Of a stretch of 64,000 nt of DNA, positions 47,788-58,656 are shown one piece after another. The DNA comes from Calendula officinalis (lineage: Eukaryota; Streptophyta; Magnoliopsida; Asterales; Asteraceae). A program made the translations under genes and the position numbers. The stretch's first letter is position 1. Every line of letters begins with the position of its first letter. Under the pieces are notes generated by a model. It searched no databases and had not been told where the DNA came from. It saw only the letters and a list, made by a program, of their open reading frames with translations. The stretch lies in the NCBI GenBank assembly GCA_963853835.1, contig OY970828.1, forward strand, positions 58,892,861 to 58,956,860, given 5' to 3'.

Positions 47788-48032
47788 ATGGTGATTATAA
47801 ACAGTTTGTTTAGAAAACCAAGATTTAATTAATAAGATGGTAATTATAAACAGTTTGTTTAGAAAACCAATGTATAAATTTATAAGATGGTGATTATAAA
47901 CAGTTTGTTTATAAAACCAAGTTTTAAATTAATAATGGTAAAGTAAACAGTTTGTTTATAAACCAAGTTTTATAAAAGATAAATTAAAAGTGGAATTTAT
48001 AAACAGTTAGTTTATAAAACCAAGTAATTAAA
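47788..48032. repeat. Tandem repeat, about 5 copies of 48-50 bp
   Basis: Each unit contains ATTATAAACAGTTTGTTTA followed by 'aaaaccaag'. Starts are near 47788, 47837, 47887, 47935 and about 47985. It lies in the untranslated leader of element C, before gag. Confidence 0.8.
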
Positions 48033-48543
48033 AACTGGCTAACTTTTTCGAACAAAGGAAAATCCTTTTTAGAAAATCTTAGATCAGAGTGCAACCCACC
48101 TAATGGAACACCTCACTTGTTCAACGATATTCACATTGTAAGGAGAAAGAACCTTAGATGTGGATTCAAATCATTGCGAGTGTTAGGGTGCGTAGGGTCT
48201 TGTGATAATCGGGAGTCCCGGCGCAAGGCATCGCATTGTCTTAGGTGGTACGATCTATTTTGGTGATAATCGGGAGTCCCGGCCCAAAATGCACTAGAGG
48301 GACTAAAACATGTACAAGTTTGTTATTCAACTTGATATCCCGAGGATCTAGGAATCGTTTCTAGTCTAGAGGCGATCGGCTATACCTACCAGAAATAGCG
48401 TGGCTCTAATGGGAAGTGCTCAAACCTTGCATTAGAGGGCGTGAAATATGAGTCCTAGTCTAACTATTATTCTTAAAAGGTAATAATGTTAGAAGTTATT
48501 TATTTATCAAATTTCACTAACCGTTTGTTTGTTTTTCTTATAG

Positions 48544-49425
48544 ATGTCTGTACCGTCAGAAATTCCGTTTTACTCACCAAACGAATCGCGAAAGTTCATC
48601 ACTGGAAAATGGAAGCTTACTGGTCCAAACTACAAATTTTGGAGGGTGCATTTTAGGAGTTACCTAAAAGCACAGAATCTACTGTACGTGATAGACGAGG
48701 TGCCCAAGGGACAACCAGGGCAAGATGCCCAGGATGATGAGCTTGATGCTTATTATCAGTATCTGGCAGATGAATCACAAGTTATGTCGATTCTTATTAT
48801 TACTTCATTATCAGAGCTTACTGATAATCTACGTAAGAAACCATGCTATGAGTTTGTCCAGTATCTTGAGGAGACGTTTAAAGATAGTACTGAAGATAGC
48901 AAGCAATTCATTTTACAAGAAATCATTTCGTCGAAAATGAAAGATGATCAACCATTGAGTGACCACCTTATCAACATAAGGAGGTTATTAGATTGTCTCA
49001 CCCTAGTTACTGGCACATCAAACGAGCATGAACAAGTCTTGTTCTTGTTTGGATCTCTCACTCAGTACTATCAGGACAAGGTAGTACGTATAGTCGGGAA
49101 TTTTGATTTGAGTGTCGCAGGTCTACACGAGAATCTCTTGTGTATACGCGATGTTCAAAGGCTGGAGGAAGAATCTCTCCCTGAGATTCAGCAGTATGAG
49201 TTCTATGATTGGTTGAATGACTTGGCTGATTTGTGTTGCCCAACTTGTGGCAGCAAGGATATTTGCGAGCACACGTCAGACATGGGGCTGTTGGACGCTG
49301 ACTTTGTCAGCGATTCAGGTATCTTTATGATTGATTGTCTCGCTACTTCTAGTGAATCCTGGGTATTAGATACCGGATGTGGTCATCACATTTGCAATAC
49401 TTCTAGTGAATCGAGGGGATGTTGA
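48544..49425 (+). pseudogene. Element C gag, running into protease
   Basis: Begins MSVPSEIPFYSPNESRKF with the copia gag core (KWKLTGPNYKFWRVHFRSYL, FILQEIISSKMKDDQPLSD). The usual CCHC knuckle is absent. In its place is LCCPTCGSKDICEHTSD, whose Cys/His spacing does not fit CX2CX4HX4C. The frame continues into a protease motif (WVLDTGCGHHICNT) and ends at 49425. A deletion and frameshift near 49405 moves the rest of pol to another frame. Confidence 0.75.
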
Positions 49426-52401
49426 ACTACGAGTAGGCAAAGGTTCCAAGGTTGGAGCTGAAGCCGTAGGAACATATCTTCTCAAGTTGCCTTCAGGCAG
49501 AGTTTTGGAACTTAAAGATTGTTATTATGTTCCTAGACTTATTAAGAATGTTATTTCTTTTGATTTACTTATAGACAATGGTTTTTATTATGAGTTTTAT
49601 GGAAAAACAATTTCGTGTTTAAAAGATGATGTTTTATATTTTAACGCAAATTCTCATAATGGTCTATATACGTTAAATCTAAATAACATAGAGCGAGACA
49701 TTTATCATATAAGTAAAAGATCCAAGAGTAACTTGAATCAAACTTATCTTTGGTATTGACGTTTAGGTCATTTGAACGAGACTCGCATTAAGAAGCTCCA
49801 CGATGATGGAATTCTAGAGCCATTTGATTTGGAATCATATGCAATATGCGAAGCTTGTTTATCTGGCAAGATGACAAAAGACCCTTTCAACCACTACAAT
49901 GAAAGGGCAGGCGAGTTGTTAGGGATTATACACACATATGTGTGTGGACCCTTTACTCCAGAAGCCAGAGGACGATACCGCTACTTCATTACCTTTACTG
50001 ACGACTTCAGTAGGTATGGTTATGTCTTTCTTATGAGACTAAAGTCTGAAAGCTTTGAGAAGTTCAAAGAATATCAGAGGGAAGTAGAGAACCAACCAGG
50101 AAAGAAAATAAAGTCACTTCGGTCTGACCGAGGAGGCAAATATTTGAGCCAAGAGTTCGACGATCATTTGAAGGAATGTGGGATTGTTTCACAACTCACA
50201 CCTCCGTATACGCCTCAGATGAATGGCGTATCAGAAAGGAGGAATCGCACCTTGTTAGACATGGTACGTTCAATGATGTGTCGCGCCCCACTACCACTAT
50301 CTTTTTGGGGACATGCACTCGAGAATGCAGCATTCACACTGAATATGGTTCCGACCAAGTAAGTAGAAAAGACTCCGTTCGAGCACTGGACGGGGAGAAA
50401 GCCTAAATTATCTTTTCTCAAGATTTGGGGTTGTGAACTGTACGTTAGACGTAACTTCACAGACAAACTAAACCCCAAGTCAGACAAGTGTATCTTCGTT
50501 GGATATCCAAGGGAAACCTAGGATACTATTTCTATCATCAAGAAGACAACAAAGTCTTTGTTGCTCGAAAAGGTGTCTTCTTGGAGGAGAAGTTTCTAGG
50601 AACTGAAACTCCAAGAAAAGAAATAGAGCTTCAAGAAATTGAAGAGAACGCAGATCCACCGACGACTTCAGTCGAACCAGTAGTTCAACAAAGAATTGTT
50701 GATTCCCAACCAGACCCACCGGTTGAGGAAGAAGAGACACGCAATCCGCATAGGTCCAGTAGACCACGCCAAGAACCAGATATGTATCTTGGACTCATGA
50801 TCGATGAAGATGATGGAAGTCTACTAGAACCATTAACCTACAGCGAAGCTGCTAACGACATAGAGTCTGAAAGATGGCTCGAGGCTATGCAAGCAGAGAT
50901 GCAATCCATGTATGACAACCAAGTTTGGGTGTTATCAGACTTGCCACCACAGTCACGTGCTGTTGGATGCACGTGGGTTTTCAAGAAGAAAACTGACATG
51001 GATGGGAAAGTGCATACTTACAAAGCACGACTCGTTGCGAAGGGTTTCACGCAAACACATGGTGTGGATTACTCTGAAACCTACTCGCCAGTCGCTATGC
51101 TTAAGTCTATTAGAATTCTTATGGCCGTATCAGCATATTACGACTATGAGACATGGATGTTAAAACCGCCTTTCTTAACGGGGAGTTGAATGAGGACGTA
51201 TTCATGATACAACCGGATGGTTTTTCTGATCCAAGGAATCCTGATAAAGTATGTAAATTGCTAAAATCCATTTATGGATTGAAGCAAGCATCTAGAAGTT
51301 GGAACTTACACTTTGACAAAAGAATCAAAGAATTTGGTTTTGTCAAGAGTGAGTTCGAGGCGTGTGTCTACACAAAATTCAGTGGGAGCATAGTAATCTT
51401 CCTAGTCTTGTATGTTGATGACATACTGCTTATTGGAAACGATATACCAGCATTACAAGGAGTAAAATCCTGGTTAGGTAAATGTTTTCAGATGAAGGAC
51501 TTGGGAGAAGCCGCATTTATACTGGGTATAAAGATCTATAGAGATAGATCTAGGCGGCCCATTGGACTTAGTCAAAGTACATACATTGACAAAGTACTGA
51601 AGAGATTCAGTATGAGTGATTCCAAGAGAGGTCTCATTCCAATGACACATGGCATTACACTTGGCAAAGCTCAGAGTCCCACATCTAGCAAGGAAATTGC
51701 TAGAATGAGTTTGGTACCATATGTTTCGGTAATTGGATCAATCATGTATGCCATGTTATGTACTAGGCCCGATATTGCTTACTCCATAAGTCTCACAAGC
51801 AGATATCAAAAGAACCCTGGTGAACCCCATTGGGTGGCGGTCAAGAACATTCTCAAGTATTTGAGAAGGACGAAAGAAATGTTCTTGGTCTTTGGAGGTT
51901 CGTTGGAAGAACTGCGTGTAACTGGTTACACAGATGCAAGCTTCCAAACCGACATAGACGATTACAAATCTCAATCGGGATTTGTCCTTCACGCTAAACG
52001 GAGGAGCTATATCTTGGAAGAGTCAGAAACAAGATACGATAGCAGATTCGACTACAGAGGCTGAGTACATTGCCACAAATGATGCTGGGAAGGAAGCCAT
52101 GTGGCTTAAGAATTTTATCGAGGATCTTAGAGTTATTGCCAGTATCTCTAGACCCATCGAAATATTCTGTGATAACAGTGGGGCAATAACGCAAGCTGTT
52201 GAACCAAGAGAGCATCAAAAGACCAGGCATGTACGCAGGAAGTATCACCTCATACGTGAGTATGTTAGAGAAGGTGATATTATAATTAAGGAAATACCAA
52301 CGGATGACAACGTCACTGACCCCACAAAACCACTAGCTGGACCAAAGCATGAGAAACATGCGCACGTTATAGGCATGCAGTACCTAAATGTTGGTAGCTA
52401 G
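49379..52401 (+). pseudogene. Element C pol: protease end, integrase, RT, RNase H, multiply broken
   Basis: Recognisable parts: GAG-pre-integrase (LGHLNETRIKKLHDDG, CEACLSGKM), integrase core (TFTDDFSRYGYVF, LRSDRGGKYL, PQMNGVSERRNRTLLD), reverse transcriptase (MDVKTAFLNGELNED, YVDDILLIGND) and RNase H (GYTDASFQTD, TEAEYIATNDAGKEA, HLIREYVREG). Breaks: TGA at 49757-49759, TAA at 50360-50362 after the integrase core, frameshift near 50515, deletion with frameshift near 51150 just before the first catalytic Asp motif, and frameshift near 51990. The decay is comparable to that of A. Confidence 0.85.
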
Positions 52402-53269
52402 TAATTTTTAGATTCATAGACATGTTTGAAATCGATACATTGTGTAATAACATTTCGTGGGATTGAAATGGGAGGTTTTACGTAATATTTTCACATTGTC
52501 TATTCTTAACATGTTTTAAACCTATCCTTGATACACAAAGTTTTTGACTATCTAAATTGTCTGTGGTTGCTTGAATTTAGTGGGAGCTAGATTCAAGAGT
52601 TAATACCATTATGAATATTTATCTATTTCATAGTTATTGAATAGAGAAACAATGGTTGTTAAAATAAATATTCATAGATGTTTACAGAGTTTGCTAAGCA
52701 TTAGACGTGACCAAAAGATCGAGATTACTTCATGGAGCCTAAGCATGAGTAATTTCGAGTAGATGTCCTCTGACCTGAGACGTTTTGTCTTGAGACACGA
52801 TGACTTCTGATCTTTAGCATTTATCTAACGTCACGCCGTAAAAGGGTGATCATAAGGAACTTGACTAAGACAACGGAAGTCGTGGGCAAGATAACGCAAA
52901 TGTCAAGATGGAATTTGCACCTTCTTTAACTAGAAGAGATATTTCATGGCCGCTCGACGATTAAGACTACTGAAATGCGTGGCCGCGCTCGGAGAATGAT
53001 TAGATCATTCGGTAATCCGTTACTGCAGAAAGCCGAAATCAGAGTCGAGAAAATTCGAGTATATAGAACAAGATCCCTGCTCCATGTCTATTACTCAAAT
53101 TAAGAAATATCATGATGCGAAAGGAAAATCTATTAGCGTTATTCATTTTATAAATATTATCTCTGGATTTAAGAGTTCTTATGACCTGGTTATCCTAAAT
53201 GTCTGGCTAAGGACCGCTTTAGGCCAACGATGATCAGAAAGTGTTTCTTAACTTGCACAAGTGGGAGTC
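52402..53269 (+). other. Element C 3' untranslated region
   Basis: About 870 bases between the RNase H stop and the LTR, with no ORF of note. It ends in a purine-rich GTGGGAG (about 53261-53267), a plausible polypurine tract. Confidence 0.5.
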
Positions 53270-53957
53270 TGAAGGATTTATGTGCACAGATAAGTACACG
53301 TGTCACCGTGTCCAATGTTATAAGGCACTAAAGGGTCACACCACTACACACCCAATAATGGACAACCGAATAAAGTAAGTTGTGTGGAATAATTAACTAG
53401 TTAAGTTAATTATAAGGAAGAGAATAAATAATAATAAGTTAATTATTATTTGTGAGGATGGTTAAATATTAGGTTAAGTATTTAACGGACAGTTAATTAA
53501 TAGTTAATTAATTAACTAGTAAAAGTCCAAGGGTTTAAAGTGTTAATAGGAAGTTTAATTATGAGATTAATCATAATTAAACTCCAAGGACTTAACTGTA
53601 ACTTAAGCCCTAGTAAATAAAGGCTTAAGGTTAAGGTTTAAGGGTTACACTTTTACATCACCTAAAACCCCAATCTCTCCCTCTCCTCTCCCTCGTCGAC
53701 GGCCGAAGAACCCCAAGGGGTTTCGGGTTCGAGTTCGACCGAACACACACACACACACACGAGTTCTAGTGTGTTGCTTTGTTGGTACAACGCGGTCTTG
53801 CAGCGTGTCCAGGTGGTGCAGTAGAGGTGGATCACTTCTTTAGCAATCTAAAGGTAATGTTCATCATCTCTTTCTTCTCGTGATCTCATTGTCCAGTAGA
53901 GATCCAGTAATGTGGTATTCAAGTTCCGCCATGTGAATACTACAAGGTTTTCCTACA
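53270..53957 (+). repeat. Element C 3' LTR candidate
   Basis: Starts TGAAGGATTTATG after the polypurine-like GTGGGAG and ends GGTTTTCCTACA. The ends are weak inverted repeats (TGAAGGATTT and TGTAGGAAAA). The middle has a TA-rich promoter-like part, an (AC)n run at 53744-53761 and a CT-rich leader. The right edge is well fixed by the resumption of element A's frame; the left edge is inferred. Confidence 0.6.
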
Positions 53958-55937
53958 GCTCAACAAGTTGAGATCGCTAAGGGGGAGAATGATCAAATAC
54001 AAGGAATGATTGATCACTCAATTGCAGCAGCAGCAGCCTCCCTTCTAAATCTCAAAGAAGCTCATGGTGAAACAGGTCAAAGTTTTGGTGAAGACCTGTA
54101 CAGAGTAGTAAGGAGTATGGATGAAGATGTGTTTGTGTCTGCAAATCAATCCCCAACAGCAGAACAAATACATTCTCCAGTTACTACTGAGGTAATTGAA
54201 ACTACTGATCCTATGGATATTACTGATGCTAAAGAACAAGAGGTTGTTACTACTGACCCCATTGAAGAAGACACAACGCCAGTAGTAAATGTTCAAATAA
54301 CAGAAACTATCATTCCTACTACTGATGCCCTAGCAGTAGTAACTACAACAACAACCTCACCAGTAGTAGACTCCTCACAACTGTTGGTGGTATATACAAC
54401 AGCTACAACACCAGTAGTAACTACCTTGGTTACTACTGAAGATGAAGAAGAAATACCAGATGTACTTGAACCAGCTGTGATCATCCCAAGGCCTCCAACT
54501 CCAGAACTTGAGCCACTTATCATACCTGACATTGATGATAATGTGAATTGGGATGATGTAGATGAATGTGCATTACCTCCTCACCCCAAAATACTAACTG
54601 AGGACAAAATTCATACATTTTCTCTATCAATTGTGATCACCCCAGTTATAGATATGAAATATACCCCACTATCGAAGTGTGTGAATATAGGTAAAGAAAA
54701 GTTTGATGATGACTACCCACACAGAGCTTTAGGTCACGTTATGGTAAACAAAATAAATTGTGTTAGACCTGCAAAGCAAGATAAGTGGAATGTAAAGAGG
54801 ATGAGGTATCTTAGAAAGGTTGCAAAGACTCAAGCTCTTGAAGATAAACAAATAGCTAAAGAAGAAAGACTCAAAAATGCAGCAATTCAAGAGATTGAAG
54901 AATTCCTGGTAGAAGATCAACAAGCAGAGTTCAATAAACAGAGAAAGATAGAAGAAGAACATCTGAACTGTCTTGAAGATCTTGTGGCTGAATGTAAAAG
55001 AGAAAAAGCTGGTCTACCAGATGAGATATTTGAACAGAAGAACAAAATGATTGATTACTTGAAATCAAAAGGTCATAGTACTAAATCATTTGGCAGAATG
55101 AAAATGCTAACAATAGTACATAAATATTGTACTGCTAAAAAGAGGGAATTAGCAGAAACTGAAGAAGAAGAAGTGAAAGATAAAGTATTAGTTGACATTG
55201 ATCCTCAACTAGTGATCACCAGAACACCAATGTCTGGTGAGTCATCAAAACCTTCAGTCAATAAAAAGAGGAAAGCAATAGAAGCAGAACAAGAATCAAG
55301 GAAGAAAGTCAAACAAGATGTACAAATATTTGATCTTCCAATAGCTCCTCTACAAGATAATCCAATTATCAATTGGAGAGTTGTTAATGATATAATAGAA
55401 GTAATAAGAGAAGACAAAACAACTCAGAAATTTAGTGCTTGGAAACCAATGGTTATGTCCTGTTCAAGAAGTGACATAATTAAAGTTCTAATTATTAGTA
55501 AACCAAAGATGACAAAGAAGTCATGGAGAAACTCAGGAGCTGGATACTTAACAGAAATGATTGATGTTGCATTCTATCTAGACAACTATCCTGAGAGGTT
55601 CACAAGTAAAGAAAATATTTATGCTTGGAATGTACTCCCTACTGTGAACATGTACTTCTTTGAAAGAACAAGTAAGAAGTGTGAATTATATTTATATAAA
55701 AGAGAATATCCACACTCAGAAGAAACTATGTTCCAAATCACAACTTGTTCATTTATGAAACCTCATGATCTTGCTATGTTTCAAGAAAAGTACAATTACT
55801 TTGCGAAGAGAAATAGTAAATATATTATTGCACAAAGAAAACAACAAAACAAGCAGACATTAGAAGGTGATCAAAAAAGAGCTGAATTATTAAAAGAAAA
55901 GAAGAAGAAAGAAGAAGAAGAAAAGAAACTTGTGTAA
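53958..55937 (+). pseudogene. Element A envelope-like third ORF, 5' end lost
   Basis: Open from 53958 (codons AQQVEIAKGEN, first Met at 54006) to TAA at 55937, 643 residues from that Met. Order: an Ala-rich helix; a Thr/Val/Pro/Asp-rich acidic stretch (about 40-190) coded by many ACTACTGA-type words; a Lys/Glu coiled coil (about 260-390); a nuclear-signal-like KKRKAIEAEQ; a folded part with INWRVVNDIIEVI and AGYLTEMIDVAFYLDNY; and a Lys/Glu-rich tail. The N-terminal part was removed or displaced by element C. Function is unknown. SIRE-type elements carry such an ORF in this place. It is not recognisably a membrane protein. Confidence 0.65.
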
Positions 55938-55955
55938 TTCAAGAAGAATTAACAA

Positions 55956-55968
55956 GTTTAGGGGGGAT
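55956..55968 (+). promoter_or_regulatory. Element A polypurine tract
   Basis: A purine-rich run (TTTAGGGGGGAT) directly precedes the 3' LTR start TGTTGGGATA at 55969. Confidence 0.85.
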
Positions 55969-56448
55969 TGTTGGGATATAAGCATTCTACTACTAAGGCT
56001 GCAGTTAGTACTGATGAAGACTTATTGAAGTTAGTACTGATGGGGCAGAAAAGCAAATATACTAATGACGATGGAAATACTACTGTTGATCTCATATACT
56101 ACTGATGTCTATATTTGGTGCAGATCGTGTTCGAGATTTTCGTTAAGTTAGTTTAGAATGCATATCTTATTGTAATTTCATTGTATTCGACTCCTAGAAT
56201 AACTAGGTTAAATATTTAGGCTTCAAGAACTATTATAAATAGCTCCTTACTAATTGTAAACGTACGTGTGTATTATCGATCATTAATATACATTGAAGCT
56301 TTTTGTGATAAACTGTGTTCTTAATATTTCACATTCGATTACAGTTTACATTGTTTTAATCAAATAACAAGAGTGTTAATCCGCTGTAACTTCTCTTTGT
56401 TAGTAGTTCTGTGATTCAATAACTTGTTTGAGTTATTCGATCCTGACA
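55969..56448 (+). repeat. Element A 3' LTR
   Basis: 480 bp, intact, TGTTGGGATATAAGC to CCTGACA, with TATA box TATAAATA near 56234. It is followed by TCTAG and the LINE sequence that continues from 29233. Confidence 0.92.
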
Positions 56449-56540
56449 TCTAGAAATTTACATATTAAAGTTCCTACATTCCAACTACCTACTCTAATAT
56501 TCTAATCTATTTTTTCTCCTAGCTTCCTTAAATCCTCTTG
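56449..56540 (-). pseudogene. L1-type LINE ORF2 remnant, 5' part
   Basis: The minus strand encodes RVGSWNVGTLICKFLD, the start of a plant L1 endonuclease. It continues, after removal of element A and one TSD copy, into LVDSLTR and VDIVCFQETKW at 29233. This proves the insertion order. Confidence 0.7.
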
Positions 56541-56829
56541 TCCAATTATTGATAAGATCGAGCAGTATAATATATATATATATATGAAAAAGAAAATCAT
56601 CGTGAAACACGAAATTAATAAATTAACATGAATTATCAATTATAAGTAAAACATAATTAAGTGGTAACATTTAAAATATAGGGTCAACTAGTAAAATTAT
56701 AAAAAGTATTTAAACGTGAAGCACGAAATTTGATTCCACAATTTATAATAATATTAAATATCCTACGAAAACGAGATCCACCCTACCCACCGAATAATGT
56801 AATATTGTAATGTACTCCATATAATATAA

Positions 56830-57459
56830 CTAGCTACAAAACCCGCCCGATGGGCGGGTATGCTGTAAATTTTAATATGTAGAAAAATGTCCAAAAACTT
56901 TATATATTTCTAAATGACATAATAATCGATAGATGTGATGATGATTTTGTACAAAAAAACGGTAAATGAAGAAATGTTACACGGGCATTTTATTAAATGA
57001 AGAATCCAGCTTTTTATGCCGTAATCCGTAATATCTGAAGTCTGGTTCCGTTGCACAATCCAGCTTTTTATGCCGTAATCATAGAATGCCGGTTTTATGG
57101 AAATTATATTGAGTCGTGTATCACTTCTGAATAAATACGATTGAGTCGCTGATTGATCTTTTAAATATTTATTTGTTTCCTTGTATGTAGGATCTTTTAA
57201 ATAGTTATTTATTTGTTTCCTTGTATGTAGGAAGCCGTATATGGAGCATATGAATGTAGACCGTAAGCCGTATCAGATTCGTTTGCCGTATATGGAGCGT
57301 ATGAATGTAGACCGTAAGCTGTACCAGATTCGTTTGTATTAGTGCAAATGACGTGGACCAATCAGGGAATTCCAAGTGGCATTATGGACGAATAGGAATG
57401 CTTGGAATTGCCATGGTGTCAAACCCTCTTCAAATTTAGGCCTCATATATAGGGTAGGA
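56830..57459 (-). mobile_element. Non-autonomous Helitron, 630 bp
   Basis: On the minus strand it starts TCCTACCCTATATATGAGGC (after A) and ends with hairpin CCCGCCCATCGGGCGGG, then TTTTGTAGCTAG, followed by T. This matches the Helitron rules: TC start, hairpin, CTRR end, insertion between A and T. Bases 57036-57080 resemble the helicase-coding scrap at 59009-59056 ('tatctgaagtc', 'ttccgttgcacaatccagctt'), so it looks like a deletion derivative of the neighbouring family member. It has no ORF. Confidence 0.72.
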
Positions 57460-57770
57460 TGCCATCTGTTAAAAAAGTATGATATAAAGCCATGAGGGTA
57501 ATATAATCACGAAATGCATATAATTTTGTCGCGTCTTATCACGTTTTATCTTACGTCACACCTTATGCAATCGCTATGACCTATTTCGTAACGTCAACGT
57601 TGCACCTCACGCCTTGACGCGCTTTTTAGAACCTTGAATATACCTACAAAATAATGTGTGCCTAAGAACATATACTTCTATAATATATCTTTAGAGTTGT
57701 ATTCTAGGAAGTCTAAAAGATTTGTCTAGTCTCAAGGGATAAATCCTAGCCATTTGATCAAGATGGCCAA
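57460..57770. other. Intergenic
   Basis: No gene or element ends seen between the Helitron and the GC-rich block. Confidence 0.4.
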
Positions 57771-57779
57771 GATCAAATC

Positions 57780-57930
57780 CCCCACCTACAGCCACCGCCG
57801 GCCGCCGCCTCCGGCCGCCGTCCGCCGCCGCCGTCCGCCGCCGCCGATCGCCGCCGACCACCGTCGATCGCTGCCGTTCGCCGCTGGTGGCCGGCGGCGG
57901 CCGGCGGTGGTGGTGGTGGCTGACAGTAAA
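57780..57930. repeat. CCG/CGG-rich low-complexity block
   Basis: About 150 bases of CCG, CGCCGC and GGCGGT triplets, extremely GC-rich in an AT-rich context. ORFs cross it on both strands but encode only Pro/Arg/Gly/Ala repeats. It directly precedes the palindrome array. Confidence 0.8.
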
Positions 57931-57971
57931 GGTGCTGGTGGTAATGGGGGTGGTGGTGGTATTCATGTATC

Positions 57972-58365
57972 GAAGCACATGTGCTTCACTAAAACACAGC
58001 ATATTACTTCGAAGCACATGTGCTTCAGGTCACGAAACACATGTGCTTCAAGTTACTAAAAACATGAGTTTCTAAACACACAAGGGAGCATACGAAGCAC
58101 ATGTGCTTGATGTTATGAAACACATGTGCTTCACTACACAGAAAAAAAATCAAAATAAGTGACGAACATATCATTATGAAGCGCATCTGCTTCATAAAAC
58201 CAAGCACATGTGTTTTTGTTCCTGAACACATGTAACTTACAAGCAAGTCATTTGTGTTTGAATCACGAAGCACATGTGCTTGACGTTATGAAACACATGT
58301 GCTTCACTACACAGAAAAAAATCAAAACAAGTGACGAACATATCATTATGAAGCACATGTGCTTC
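57972..58365. repeat. Array of about ten 16 bp palindromes GAAGCACATGTGCTTC
   Basis: Copies, some with 1-2 changes, start near 57972, 58011, 58034, 58094, 58117, 58178, 58267, 58290 and 58350, with degenerate ones near 58201 and 58224. The copies at 58094, 58117 and 58178 and those at 58267, 58290 and 58350 belong to two related blocks sharing the spacer 'cactacacagaaaaa...gacgaacatatcattat', so part of the array arose by segmental duplication. Each copy is a dyad centred on CACATGTG. Confidence 0.88.
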
Positions 58366-58499
58366 ATAAAGCCAAGCACAAATCGGGTATCAGGTTTTTC
58401 GAGTCCGGGTACATTGGGCATAGAACAAATCAGGTATAAGACCGGTAACCGAAATTTCAACAAATTTTGATTATAACCCTAATAATATATAATAATATA

Positions 58500-58530
58500 T
58501 GGGGTCATAACCCGCCCGATGGGCGAGGAT
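58500..58530 (-). mobile_element. Eroded 3' hairpin of a second Helitron
   Basis: Minus-strand CTCGCCCATCGGGCGGG is the same hairpin as at 56840 with one change, but no CTRR follows. The next 100 bases inward ('tgacataataatcgatag', 'atgatgattttgtacaaaa') match the 630 bp Helitron, so both are one family. Confidence 0.55.
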
Positions 58531-58656
58531 GCTTCAAGATTTATTATGTAGAAAAATACAAACAAAGATTAATAATTTTAAAATTGACATAATAATCGAT
58601 AGCTGTAATGATGATTTTGTACAAAATTCGATACATGAAGAAATGTTAAATAAAAT

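Larger units (their letters stand above)
47610..53957 (+). mobile_element. Element C: copia retrotransposon nested in A, 5' LTR missing
   Basis: A different copia lineage from A and B, with its own gag (48544), pol (to 52401), a long 3' untranslated part and a 3' LTR candidate (53270-53957). Right after that LTR, element A's envelope-like frame resumes exactly (codons for AQQVEIAKGEN). No matching 5' LTR or TGGTATCAGAGC site occurs between 47600 and 48540, and the start of A's third ORF is also missing. The left edge was therefore probably lost by a deletion spanning both. The start given is approximate. Confidence 0.68.
29234..56448 (+). mobile_element. Element A: copia/SIRE-like LTR retrotransposon, host of B and C
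   Basis: The 5' LTR is in two pieces (29234-29353 and 40865-41198). The rest runs: primer-binding site 41201-41212, gag 41274-43694, pol 43709-47184, spacer, envelope-like ORF (resuming at 53958), polypurine tract 55956-55968, 3' LTR 55969-56448. Both LTRs begin TGTTGGGATATAAGC and end CCTGACA. The flanking TSD is TCTAG on the right (56449-56453) and TCTG on the left (29230-29233), one base short; the broken LINE reading frame supports TCTAG. Without B and C, A would be roughly 9-10 kb. The LTRs differ by about 20 substitutions plus several indels, more than those of B. Confidence 0.88.

Noticed and set aside
57691..58075. Pro/Arg/Gly-rich ORFs over the CCG block
   Set aside because: Triplet low-complexity DNA open in several frames on both strands; no start context or homology.
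57972..58365. CRISPR-like reading of the palindrome array
   Set aside because: This is plant nuclear DNA; repeats are short palindromes with irregular, related spacers, and no cas genes are present.
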